Assembly: GCA_905213905.1 (NCBI GenBank)
Contig: CAJMKD010000036.1
Span: forward strand, 1 to 22,386
DNA length: 22,386 nucleotides
Direction: 5' to 3'
Origin: an uncultured Sutterella sp.
GTDB lineage: Bacteria > Pseudomonadota > Gammaproteobacteria > Burkholderiales > Burkholderiaceae_F
Position numbers and translations under genes: made by a program. The notes below the pieces were generated by a model, which worked only from the letters and a program-made list of their open reading frames with translations, ran no database searches and was not told the origin of the DNA. Below are positions 1-8,300 of this stretch, piece by piece. The number at the start of each line of letters is the position of its first letter. Position 1 is the first letter of the stretch.

Positions 1-2
1 GG

Positions 3-68
3 CTGACCCCGCTCGAACTCACTTGCTTCCTGATGGAAGGCAGCTACGCCTCGCTGACTGCAATATGA
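3..68 (+). CDS. 3' end of an upstream gene (partial)
   Basis: The frame starting at base 3 is open from the window edge to a TGA at 66-68 and reads LTPLELTCFLMEGSYASLTAI. The composition is protein-like, and the stop lies just before a GC-rich hairpin, as expected at a gene end. Frame 2 is also open for about 36 codons, so the choice is not certain. The fragment is too short to identify. Confidence 0.3.
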   Translation: MTPLELTCFLMEGSYASLTAI

Positions 69-73
69 GTTTC

Positions 74-91
74 GGGGGGGTAAATCCCCCC
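74..91. repeat. G/C hairpin between genes
   Basis: A run of seven Gs, a TAAAT loop and a run of six Cs form a short strong inverted repeat just after the putative upstream stop codon. There is no T tract after it, so it is not a classical intrinsic terminator. It may be an RNA 3'-end stabiliser or a chance G run. Confidence 0.3.
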
Positions 92-167
92 AGCTGCCCG
101 ATCGTCTGACCTTACTTCAAAACCTCGCTCAAGGTCCTTTCATCAACGCTTTAGAAAGGAGCGTCTG

Positions 168-1076
168 ATGGAACACCTATCTAAAGAAACAATCTCCGCA
201 ATCAAAGAATTCTTAAAAAGCGGAGAAACATTTGCCGAAATTGCGCGAAGAACAGGTGTCTCGGAAGATGCTGTTACTGCGCTCTGGCGAAGATTGAAGA
301 AAGTTTCCGCTGTTTCTGACGTTAATCTGATAAAAACGATTTCAGATTTGGAAAGAAAACAGGCCGATATCCCAGATTTTCTAAGAGATAGGAAAAATTC
401 TTTCATTCGCTTTAAAGCAGATCTTTTGGTCATGCTGAATCTTTCTGCGCACCAGATTCAAGTCCACACTGGCTACAGTCATTCACATATAAAAAGCATA
501 CGAAAGAAACTACGTGAACAAGAGTATTTAAAACTATTTGATAAAGCAAAACAGAAGATAGCTATTTCTTCTCTGCAATATCATCTAATAGAATCTCTGT
601 TTTTGACTTTTTATTTTAGGGCTGTCGGCGTAGAAAATAAGCACGATATAAATTTATCTGCTCTTGTTTTAGCCTTTTCCGAACTTGAACAAACCCTGTA
701 TTTGCCTGAATTTCAATGCCTTTTAGTGAAAAATTCACGATTAATGCTGAAAGATTTCCTTCAGTCCCTTTACGAGATCAGAGAGAATATTAAGCTTGTA
801 AATGTCTGCTCTTCATGCGATTGTATTTATGCTGTTCAACCTTCTTCAAAACAGTCTGTAAATAGCGATTGTCCGTTCTGTCTTTTCAGAAAAAAATACA
901 AAAAAGAATCAAATTTAAAAATAAGAAAAAAACGGAGGACAGCTTTTAGAAGTTCGACAATAAACCCGCCGCACCGAAGTACGGAAGAAAACTTGCGGGA
1001 TAAAGCAGCTGACGCAGCAGACGTGCCAGATCTCAGCATGAACTCCTATCTTCTCAAAGACGCCATAGACGACTAG
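168..1076 (+). CDS. FlhC-like transcriptional activator (SetC/AcaC-like) with extra N-terminal HTH
   Basis: The 302-aa product is probably a DNA-binding activator of transfer genes. Residues about 9-42 form a helix-turn-helix (FAEIARRTGVSEDAVTALWRR). A second one at about 84-115 (LSAHQIQVHTGYSHSHIKSI) corresponds to the FlhC DNA-binding helix. Near the C terminus, C214-x2-C217 and C235-x2-C238 reproduce the FlhC zinc cluster, followed by a basic tail. FlhC-family master regulators (SetC in SXT, AcaC in IncA/C) switch on conjugation, which fits the mobI-like neighbour and the tra operon. FlhC proteins are near 190 aa, so the N-terminal domain is an addition, and no FlhD-like partner is seen here. 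The start is supported by AAGGAG about 7 bases upstream. The gene is clearly AT-richer than the tra region. The FlhC assignment rests on motif pattern, not a search. Confidence 0.62.
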   Translation: MEHLSKETISAIKEFLKSGETFAEIARRTGVSEDAVTALWRRLKKVSAVSDVNLIKTISDLERKQADIPDFLRDRKNSFIRFKADLLVMLNLSAHQIQVHTGYSHSHIKSIRKKLREQEYLKLFDKAKQKIAISSLQYHLIESLFLTFYFRAVGVENKHDINLSALVLAFSELEQTLYLPEFQCLLVKNSRLMLKDFLQSLYEIRENIKLVNVCSSCDCIYAVQPSSKQSVNSDCPFCLFRKKYKKESNLKIRKKRRTAFRSSTINPPHRSTEENLRDKAADAADVPDLSMNSYLLKDAIDD

Positions 1077-1087
1077 CTGCAGGTGAG

Positions 1088-1108
1088 CTTGTCACTATTA
1101 GTGACAAG
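1088..1108. repeat. Perfect 10-bp inverted repeat
   Basis: CTTGTCACTA and TAGTGACAAG are separated by a single T. The near-zero spacer is more typical of a dimeric protein-binding site or a relaxosome site than of a terminator, and no T tract follows. Confidence 0.6.
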
Positions 1109-1144
1109 TCGATGAAACGAACGTAAGAACAAAACTGTTGAAAT

Positions 1145-1209
1145 CCGGCGCTTTTTCAAGAAAAGCCGATGTGACTTCGCACTAAGTTAAGGTAAGTGTG
1201 AAGCGCCGG
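1145..1209. repeat. Nested inverted repeats before mobI
   Basis: The outer arms CCGGCGCTT (1145-1153) and AAGCGCCGG (1201-1209) are perfect complements. The inner arms CTTCGCACT (1175-1183) and AGTGTGAAG (1195-1203) pair with one G-T wobble, and the inner right arm overlaps the outer one by three bases. The two pairings are therefore alternative structures, as often seen in oriT or in leader RNAs. Confidence 0.5.
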
Positions 1210-1255
1210 CGGCGTCTTGAGGCCCGAGGTTCGGCAGCCAATCGAGAAAAAGACA

Positions 1256-1960
1256 ATGACACAAGAAAAATCTTCCTCGCTTGCCAACACCTTCAGCACG
1301 ATTGACTGGATGTCCCTCTCGGTGCCTGCAGCCTTCGCAGCCCGAAATTCGATCGATCCTCGAGTTGTAGAGAAGTCTAATTACGACCTCGTTGATCGTA
1401 TTGTTGCTTTAATTAATCATGAATGCCAAATTATATATTTCGAAGCTCAGCTTGCTGCTGATGTTTTCATGCATGCAATACAAAACAAGCTTGATTCAGA
1501 CAATGAAGAAAATAGAAAAACCTTCATAAGGCCTCACATTCGATTAACATCTTACAAGACTATTGACATTTCATGGGTAAGACTCGTTCCTGGACGGATG
1601 CCTTTGAAGACTCCGATTCCTCAGGGTAAGAAAGTCTTTTATAAAATGGTGAACGGAAAAAAACTGCCTTTCCCGGCACGTTCTGAAAGAATCAGCAAAG
1701 GGAAAAGCGGCAAGTACACCAGATCTCAATTCAAAAATGAACCAGAATGGGTGCAGGATTTGATCGAGATCTGCGAGAACAAATTTGAATATTTAAGAAA
1801 GAAAAGCGAAACGCTTTCTGAAATACGCAGATCCGGATATAAATTAAATTATGCGACCAAAAAATTATATGATGAAATTATCGGATTATCTGAAGATCGA
1901 TATTTGCCGACCTCGCCAGAAGAATATCGAATGAAGCAAAATGAAATTTTCAACAAATAA
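1256..1960 (+). CDS. MobI-like conjugative transfer auxiliary protein
   Basis: The product is 234 aa from ATG 1256. An in-frame TTG at 1217 would add 13 residues but has no better ribosome site. The order of features resembles MobI of SXT/IncA-C: a helical N-terminal half, a central strand segment (IRLTSYKTIDISWVRL), a basic KVFYKMVNGKKLPFP stretch, and a C-terminal helix (EWVQDLIEICENKFEYLRKK) rich in acidic and basic residues. MobI is needed with TraI to process oriT in those elements. Location supports the call: it follows an inverted-repeat region and an FlhC-like activator. No membrane segment or signal peptide is visible. The region is AT-rich like its upstream neighbour. I judge the family from remembered sequence pattern only, so it could be an unrelated hypothetical protein. 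Confidence 0.55.
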   Translation: MTQEKSSSLANTFSTIDWMSLSVPAAFAARNSIDPRVVEKSNYDLVDRIVALINHECQIIYFEAQLAADVFMHAIQNKLDSDNEENRKTFIRPHIRLTSYKTIDISWVRLVPGRMPLKTPIPQGKKVFYKMVNGKKLPFPARSERISKGKSGKYTRSQFKNEPEWVQDLIEICENKFEYLRKKSETLSEIRRSGYKLNYATKKLYDEIIGLSEDRYLPTSPEEYRMKQNEIFNK

Positions 1961-2029
1961 AAAAGAATAACTATTCACCAGTAATTCTGATTTCAAAGCG
2001 TAAGAATTTCACGCCTATAAACGCCTATA

Positions 2030-2077
2030 AAAGACCGCCCGACTGTCGATTATCAAAGTTCAGGCGGCCTTTCTTTT
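2030..2077 (+). terminator. Rho-independent terminator after mobI-like gene
   Basis: The arms AAAGACCGCC (2030-2039) and GGCGGCCTTT (2063-2072) pair with one G-U, and the right arm runs into TTTCTTTT. The loop is long (23 bases). Just upstream is a tandem duplication of ACGCCTATAA (2011-2030). Confidence 0.6.
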
Positions 2078-2132
2078 ATCGGTTATGAGGTAAAAAGAGA
2101 ATAGAATCGAAACTAAAAATAACAGCATGCTT

Positions 2133-2192
2133 TTGACAGCCAACTCGTCGATTAAGTACATTCACTGTCAGAACGCCGAACTGTGATATAAT
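2133..2192 (+). promoter_or_regulatory. Promoter and possible operator of the parAB operon
   Basis: A perfect TATAAT at 2187-2192, preceded by TGA (an extended -10, TGn), lies 35 bases before the parA GTG. No good -35 sits at the normal spacing, which suits an extended -10 promoter. The sequences TGACAG (2134-2139) and CTGTCA (2165-2170) form a widely spaced inverted repeat just upstream, a possible operator for ParA/ParB autoregulation. Confidence 0.5.
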
Positions 2193-2227
2193 CCGTCTAT
2201 TCAACTTCAGCTCGAGAAGGAGCCAAC

Positions 2228-3016
2228 GTGGCCCAAATCATCGCATTCGCCAACCAAAAGGGCGGCGTCGGAAAGACGACGCTGACGGTTCAGGCCGCCT
2301 TTCACTATGCCGTTAGACTGCACCAGCGGGTTTTGGTCGTCGATATGGATGCGCAGGCAAACTCGACATCCACGATGCTCGCCGGCGCGGAACTGACAAG
2401 CACGCACTCGGAAGCGCTTTTCAGGAGCGACGCTGAGGTCAAGGTTCAGACCGTGCAGTTCGGCATCGATCTGATCGGCTCAAGCCGAAACGACAACGCA
2501 GGCTACGACGCGGAATCGCTGCCGATTGAAGCCGCCGGGAACCCGGCGCTACACCTGCAGAAGCTTCGGGACAATTACGACAAGATCTTTATCGATTGTC
2601 CGCCGTCTTTGGGCCGTCGTCTTTTGTCCGCCCTGCTTGCGGCTGACTTCGTCGTCTGCCCGATCAAGCTCTCGGGCTATGCCGTCGACGGTCTGACGAG
2701 TCTCTACGAAACCATCTCGGCCGTTCAGACGCAGCTGCGGCCGGATCTGACTATTCTGGGCGCAATCGTCAATGAATTCGACGGAACTGCGAGTCAAACG
2801 AAGTCGCTCAATGCAGTCAAGGAAATCGTGCCGGGACTAGCATTTGACGCGAAGATCAAGCACCGTGCGCCTGTTGATGCTGCATCTGCCGGCAGACCGG
2901 TCTGGAGCGTTCCAAACGGCATGCGCGCCGCGCAGGAATTCGAAGCAGTCTTCAAAGAAATGGACGAGCGCATCGCGAAGTTTCTGCGCGACGCAGCTCT
3001 GCACAAGCGGGACTGA
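2228..3016 (+). CDS. parA: ParA partition ATPase
   Basis: This is a 262-aa ParA/Soj-type ATPase that drives segregation of the element together with ParB. Residues 11-18 are the deviant Walker A KGGVGKTT with the signature lysine K11. Residues 35-43 (VLVVDMDAQ) are the A' motif, and IFIDCPPSLG is Walker B. The length is typical of the short ParA type without an N-terminal helix-turn-helix. The start is GTG at 2228, with GAGAAGGAG about 6 bases upstream; the protein begins directly with the first beta strand, as in other short ParAs. parB follows after 5 bases, so they form one operon from the TATAAT promoter. Large conjugative plasmids and some ICEs carry parAB, so this does not decide between them. 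Confidence 0.95.
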   Translation: MAQIIAFANQKGGVGKTTLTVQAAFHYAVRLHQRVLVVDMDAQANSTSTMLAGAELTSTHSEALFRSDAEVKVQTVQFGIDLIGSSRNDNAGYDAESLPIEAAGNPALHLQKLRDNYDKIFIDCPPSLGRRLLSALLAADFVVCPIKLSGYAVDGLTSLYETISAVQTQLRPDLTILGAIVNEFDGTASQTKSLNAVKEIVPGLAFDAKIKHRAPVDAASAGRPVWSVPNGMRAAQEFEAVFKEMDERIAKFLRDAALHKRD

Positions 3017-3021
3017 TACAC

Positions 3022-4263
3022 ATGTCCATCGATTACAACGCGCTCAACAAGCTCAAGAACCTCAACGCGCTTAAGAACAAGGTAGACGGCGTGCATGCAG
3101 ATCGCCGTCTGAGCAAGCTCAAAATCGACACCGTCGTCAGCGTCAAGCAGGTTCGAACCAGCTTTACCGATCTGGAGGGCCTGGCGCAAAGTCTTCGTGA
3201 AATCGGGCAACAGAGCCCGATTCTGGTCAAGCCTCAAAATCAGGACGGCAAGTACGTCATTCTCCAGGGCGAACGCCGCTGGCGGGCTGCAAAGCTGGCC
3301 GGACTGACGGAAATCGACGCCATCATCCTTGACAAGGATGTGAGCGAACGGGACCGCATCCTCGGACAGCTGACCGAGAATCTGCAGCGCGACGACATGA
3401 AGCCCCTCGAAATTGCTTTCGCTTTCGAAGAGCTTCGCGATCTCGGCCTGAAGCAAAAGGAAATTGCGCAGCATCTCGGACTCACGAAAAGCTACGTGTC
3501 GCTCTATCTTTCGCTCACGAAGATTCCGGCGGAGCTTGAACCGCTCAGCAGCGAAGGGATTGTCCGGGACGGCCAGGCGCTTGCATTCCTGAGCCAGGCC
3601 TACCGCTTGAATCAGGATCTGACTTCGGCTCTGATAGAGCTCGCCAAGCGTCAGAACGAAAACCAGGTGACACGCGTAGCCGCGCGCCGCATTCTCGAAC
3701 GCGTCCGCAAGAAGGATGAGACAAGCGAAGACTTGCCTTCCGGCGATAACGAAGGCGATGCGGCTGAAGTACAGCCTCAGGCCTCGGAACAACCTGTCGT
3801 TGCCAATGCAGGAAATCCGGAAAAGAACGACCCGGAGCAGCAGGGAGGTCCTGCTGAAGCAGAAAATCCCTCTGCTGATGCGCCTGAAAAGGTTCAAGAA
3901 GCAGCCCCGGTTGTTGCCTCTCTTGAAAAGCCGATCCCTAACGAAAACGAGCGCGGGTCGGCTGCGGAAGATGCGCAGCCTCGCGAAACGCGCGGATATG
4001 AAGCTCGCATTCCGCAGCACAAGCTTGGCGAGGGCTGCATTCCTCTCGCACGCGGCGAGCGGCTTCATGTCTTTGTGACTGTTTTCGCCAAAGTCAACAA
4101 CGAAGACACGCTCGAACACGGCTATCTCACGCCGAACGTCCGTGCATCTTCGCCGGACCATGTCTGCGTGACGATCAATGGAGAGGTGCGGTCCGTTCCG
4201 AACGATTACGTCAACATTGTCCGCGTGATTCCCGCCTCGGAGATTCCGGATGCAGAACTCTGA
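3022..4263 (+). CDS. parB: ParB/KorB-like partition protein
   Basis: The 413-aa centromere-binding protein is expected to load at parS sites as a CTP-dependent clamp. GERRWRAAKLAG (from residue 83) is the ParB box II CTP-binding motif. TENLQRDDM follows, and a helix-turn-helix lies at about 144-168 (KEIAQHLGLTKSYVSLYLSL). After about residue 235 there is a long acidic, proline- and glutamine-rich linker. The last about 70 residues are beta-rich (VCVTINGEVRSVPNDYVNIVRV), resembling the SH3-like C-terminal dimerisation domain of KorB rather than the coiled coil of chromosomal ParB. It is longer than KorB (about 360 aa), mainly in the linker. It overlaps the next gene by 14 bases. Its DNA site is not known; the dispersed palindrome described below is one candidate. 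Confidence 0.9.
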   Translation: MSIDYNALNKLKNLNALKNKVDGVHADRRLSKLKIDTVVSVKQVRTSFTDLEGLAQSLREIGQQSPILVKPQNQDGKYVILQGERRWRAAKLAGLTEIDAIILDKDVSERDRILGQLTENLQRDDMKPLEIAFAFEELRDLGLKQKEIAQHLGLTKSYVSLYLSLTKIPAELEPLSSEGIVRDGQALAFLSQAYRLNQDLTSALIELAKRQNENQVTRVAARRILERVRKKDETSEDLPSGDNEGDAAEVQPQASEQPVVANAGNPEKNDPEQQGGPAEAENPSADAPEKVQEAAPVVASLEKPIPNENERGSAAEDAQPRETRGYEARIPQHKLGEGCIPLARGERLHVFVTVFAKVNNEDTLEHGYLTPNVRASSPDHVCVTINGEVRSVPNDYVNIVRVIPASEIPDAEL

Positions 4264-5056
4264 CCAAAAAACTCAGAAGAAGCTGACAGGGCAAAAAGCA
4301 CGGAAACCCGCTCAAAAAATCTTGTCTTCCGGCTCTGCAGCCAAGCGGCATTCTCTTTTCGCCGATAATGACGCAGCCGACAGGAAGGATGTGATCACGC
4401 ATATTTCCGTGCTTCGGCTTCTGAGAATCATTGTCGGCGCGTGGACGCTTTTCGTCGAGCCGGCAAAGACGGGCGCTGAATTTGCCAAGCGGCTTGACGC
4501 CAGCGAAACCGCTTCGCGTCGTATTCGATACATGCTCGAGAACGACATGGGCATGAGCATCGGCTATCGGCGCGACCACGCGGGACATCGCGGCGCAAAC
4601 GGCATGTACCTCGCTGAAGACTTCGGCTACCTTTTGCCGAGCTTTGTATCGGCCATCGGCGAAGCCCATCAGAACGGTGAACCTTTTGAGCTCTCCGAAC
4701 CTTTGCTCAAGATCGGCTTTTCCACCGATGCCTTCGCGAAGTTCCTCTGGATTCTGGCTTCCACGAGTCCTTACGAAGTGACGATTGATCGTCTCTGCGA
4801 AGCGCTCAAGCTTTCGAAGCCGACCATTGCCCGCTATCTGCGCATTGCCCGAATCATCTTCCTGATGAAGATCGACGTTATCCGCTTCGCGCTCGAGCGA
4901 GGCGGAGAATGCTACTACGACGTCAAATCCTGGGGCGTTATTCAATGGGAACGTGTCGGCGAACTGCTCGGCTGTCCGGAAGAAGAAATTTATCAGGCCA
5001 TGCGCTACAACAAGACCCGTGATCGAATCAAAAAAATAGATTCGTCACCTTGGTAG
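4250..5056 (+). CDS. Hypothetical HTH protein in the parAB operon
   Basis: The product is 268 aa and not recognised. It starts inside the end of parB (14-base overlap, GGAG just upstream), which indicates translational coupling and a shared function in maintenance. The N terminus (residues 1-45) is basic and probably disordered. A helical region follows, with TGAEFAKRLDASETASRRIRYML (about 75-97) resembling a first helix-turn-helix. VTIDRLCEALKLSKPTIARYLRIAR (about 180-204) is a good second helix-turn-helix. No nuclease, polymerase or ATPase motif is visible. It could be a replication or partition accessory protein or a regulator of the operon. Confidence is for it being a real gene. Confidence 0.75.
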   Translation: MQNSDQKTQKKLTGQKARKPAQKILSSGSAAKRHSLFADNDAADRKDVITHISVLRLLRIIVGAWTLFVEPAKTGAEFAKRLDASETASRRIRYMLENDMGMSIGYRRDHAGHRGANGMYLAEDFGYLLPSFVSAIGEAHQNGEPFELSEPLLKIGFSTDAFAKFLWILASTSPYEVTIDRLCEALKLSKPTIARYLRIARIIFLMKIDVIRFALERGGECYYDVKSWGVIQWERVGELLGCPEEEIYQAMRYNKTRDRIKKIDSSPW

Positions 5057-5349
5057 CGAACCACACTCTTCCACGCTTATCATAACACCGAATTACGATC
5101 ATCAAATAAATATTTAGGAAAGTTTTCTTCCGCATCTTTCGACACGTCAGCATCCTGCGCCGCAGCCTCAAAATCGACTTCAAAACCGCCGCTGCCGTGC
5201 ATCGCTGAAATCCGACATCACTGGTTTCGCAGAACGCGACGCTCGGCAGAAACAAGCGTTTTACGGACGGAACCTGCTGCAGCCGTCCGCTTCGGTTCCT
5301 GCATGACCTGTTGTTCGTCGCAGCGTCGGGATAAAGAGGATGCGAAGAA
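5057..5349. other. Intergenic region before traI
   Basis: These 293 bases hold no convincing gene. The first 80 are AT-rich. A small inverted repeat (CGGACGG 5264-5270, CCGTCCG 5283-5289) is present, and AAAGAGGA at 5334-5341 is the likely ribosome site of traI. I see no clear sigma-70 promoter, although the start of the transfer operon requires one here or upstream. Confidence 0.4.
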
Positions 5350-8300
5350 GTGTCGCTTTTGGATTCGCTGCTAAGGCGTTTTAAGACAGGCAAATCGCCG
5401 CAGAAAACGGCTGCCGTAAGTCAGCCGGGTGAAAAGGATGCGCCCTATCGGACGATGCGCGAATTGCCGGAGAAATCGCTCAACAGCGTTCCGGAAGCGC
5501 GCTGGCCGCCCTTCCCAAGAGCTGTCGAAGCAGTAAGTTCGCGGGCCATCGTTGATTCGCAGGCGGATCTCATACGCAGTCTCTGCCGAGTAACGCCGCT
5601 CTCAGAAAAGGAAATCGACGACTTTTTGCTCCCCTGCATCGTGTCGCTCGCGGAGTTTGTTCATCTGCTCCCGGCTTCGCAGTACGACCATCACATGGGA
5701 ACGGGGGGCCTCTTCGGCCATTCTCTCGAAGTGGCGTATTACGCCGTGAACGGCGCAAAAAGCCGCATTTTCGACGTGACGGAGTCGCCGGAGAAGGCGC
5801 ATCTCAACCGAAGCCGCTGGATTCTGGCGGCGGCGCTTTGCGGTCTAGTTCACGACATCGGGAAGGCAGTCACCGACATGGTCGTGACGTCGGAAAGCGA
5901 TCAGGCTGTCTGGTATCCGAGGCAGGAGACGCTTGCGCACTGGCTGCGCAGGAAGTCGCTCTCGAGCTATTACGTTTCCTGGAAGCAGAATCGTGAGAAC
6001 AACCGACACCAGGCAGCTTCCGTCGAGTACGCGCATGAAATCATTCCGCAGGCCACATACAGCTTTCTGTCGGCAGCCGGGAACACCCGCATCGAGCAAG
6101 AAATCCGCGATGCGGTTCTGAACAGCGCCGCGAGCAAGGGGCATCCGCTCTGCGAACTGCTTGCCATGGCGGACGTCTATTCCTGCAAAGTCGACAAGGA
6201 ACGTCGCAAGGGCATCGATCCGAAGAGCTTTTACGTTTCCTCGCCGGTGGCCGAGTCCGTAGTGGACGGGCTTCGGGATCTGATCAAAGACGGCACCTGG
6301 AAAGTGAACGAGCCGGGCGGCCGCGTCTTCGTGACAACGAGAGGCTGCTTTATCGTCTGGACGAACCTTGACGACCTGATAAACCGCCTCGTGGCAAAGG
6401 ACATCAAAGCCGTGCCTCGCGAGCCGAACGTGCTTGCGGACGTGCTTATTGATCATAACGTGGCGGTGCCGCCCCCGGAGGAACTGACGACGACGGAAGG
6501 CCGCTACTGGAGCATCTGTCCGATCTGTTCTGCCAACGGATTTCTGACGACGCTTCGAATCGACGACGCAAAGCGTCTCTACGCATCAGGCATTCCGCCC
6601 TTCCCCATCGTCGCCATGGTGCGCGGCATGGAATTGTCCGAAGACGAAAAAGCGTCCTGGATCGCGAAAAACGGCTCGCTGCCGGTCGTGAAGAAGCCAG
6701 AGGAAGCGGCGGCGGAGGACGCATATATTGCAGGCCTCATGGCTGACGCCGAACTGGATGCCGGCAGCGATCAGACCGCAGAGGACGATGAAGTTTATCG
6801 ATGGCTCGGCCTGATGCCGGCCGAAGAGATTCCTGACGATGAGGATGAAGATGCGGCAGATGCGCTGGCGGCAGAAGTTCCCGACTATCTGCTGGCCGCG
6901 CCGCCGCCGGATCTGCAGGACTATGCCGCTTCGATCAGAGCGCATGCGAGCGTGAAAGAAACGAAAGATGCTCAGTCGACTGCCGAGTTCAAAAATACGA
7001 CGCCAAGCACTTCTTCAGACGCATCAATTACAGATTCAAATAAGCAATATCAACTATACAACAATCATAATAATGATTATGTCATCTATAAAAAAGATAA
7101 ATCAAATGATGCACATATCGGCGATTCGTTTCTGGGTTTAATGCCTGGCGGCGCTAAAGCGGCAAAGAAGATAAAAACGGCTGAACGGACAAGAGAGGAA
7201 CGAAATGAACCGAAGCTCGGGAATGCTGATGACAAGCGCCAAAACCAACCCGGCAATCTGCCGGCTGCACCTCAAAAGGCAGCTGAAACCGCAGCGGGCG
7301 CGACAGATGCGCAACTGACGAGAGAAAAAAGCGATGTATTAACTTCGCTTGGGAATCTAGGCGAATTAAAAGACGCTGCTGCCGTTTCCGTTCAGTACCG
7401 CGACTCGAAAGATGCAAAAAACAGCTTTCGGAACTTCATCGAGTCCGCGATGCCGAAACGCACCAACATTCTTGCGACGATTCGCCTGGACAGAAAGACC
7501 CGCGGCAACCCGGATGCGCCGGCATCTGAAGCCGACCTGCCGGACCGCAGCGAACCCGTTCTAAAAGCAGCAGGGCAGAAAAGTTCAGCCGGTGAAACTT
7601 CCGGAAAAGTTCAACCGGTTGAACATTCTGCGTCCGTAGCCGACATGGCGGCCTCTGAGGCTGAAGCAAAAGTAGCTGTAAAGGGGCGCGCAACAGAAAG
7701 CGCCGCCGACCCAAAAAGCCGCAGCGGCAGGGATTTTCAGAACAGCGCGACAGATGCGCAACAGCAAAGGCATGTCCAGCAAAAGCCCGTCAGGCTTCAG
7801 TCCGAAGCCGACGCTGTGAAGGCGGGGTACCTGCCCGGCGAAGCGTATTTCCTTCCTGAAGAGATTTTTCCAAAATCCGCCGTGCCGGCACCTTGGGATC
7901 CGAATTCGCCGCTGCTCCCGAAATCGGACGGCAGCTGCGTTCCTGCGGTCGGAACGACTACAAATGCCGGTACGAACGCTGAAAACAGTACGGTCGCCAG
8001 CAATGTCAATTCGAGATCCGAACAAATAAATACAACTGTGGAGCAGGAGGTTAAGCCGAAAATCGAGGCTTCAGAATGCGCGACAGATGCGCAACATCAG
8101 CCGCAGTTCGTGCCTGCTTTTCCTGATGAGGGATTTAAAGACGAGCCGTTTTCGGCAGAGAACCCCGAATTTGAAGAAGACATTCGAGTCGGAAGAGCGC
8201 CGGACGTCGTTTCTCAAGAGCTGCCGATGTCCGTTCCGCCGCCCTCGCCTGAAGACCTGGCTGCTTATGCCGAATCCGGGGCGAATGCCGGAGACGGTGA

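Larger units (their letters stand above)
1077..1255. other. Candidate oriT or control region upstream of mobI
   Basis: This non-coding stretch lies between the FlhC-like gene and the mobI-like gene. It carries three inverted repeats: 1088-1108 (CTTGTCACTA-T-TAGTGACAAG), 1145-1153 with 1201-1209 (CCGGCGCTT/AAGCGCCGG), and nested 1175-1183 with 1195-1203 (CTTCGCACT/AGTGTGAAG). In SXT and IncA/C elements oriT lies in the intergenic region directly upstream of mobI. The same position plus dense inverted repeats makes this the best oriT candidate in the window. It could also be an operator region for the neighbouring genes. Confidence 0.4.

Noticed and set aside
2794..4161. 455-aa minus-strand ORF
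   Set aside because: Antisense shadow of parB, with no family resemblance.
5680..5870. HDIGK and HH motifs as a Cas3 HD nuclease
   Set aside because: They belong to the MobH TraI_2 relaxase signature, and no helicase motifs follow. There is no Cas3 in the window.
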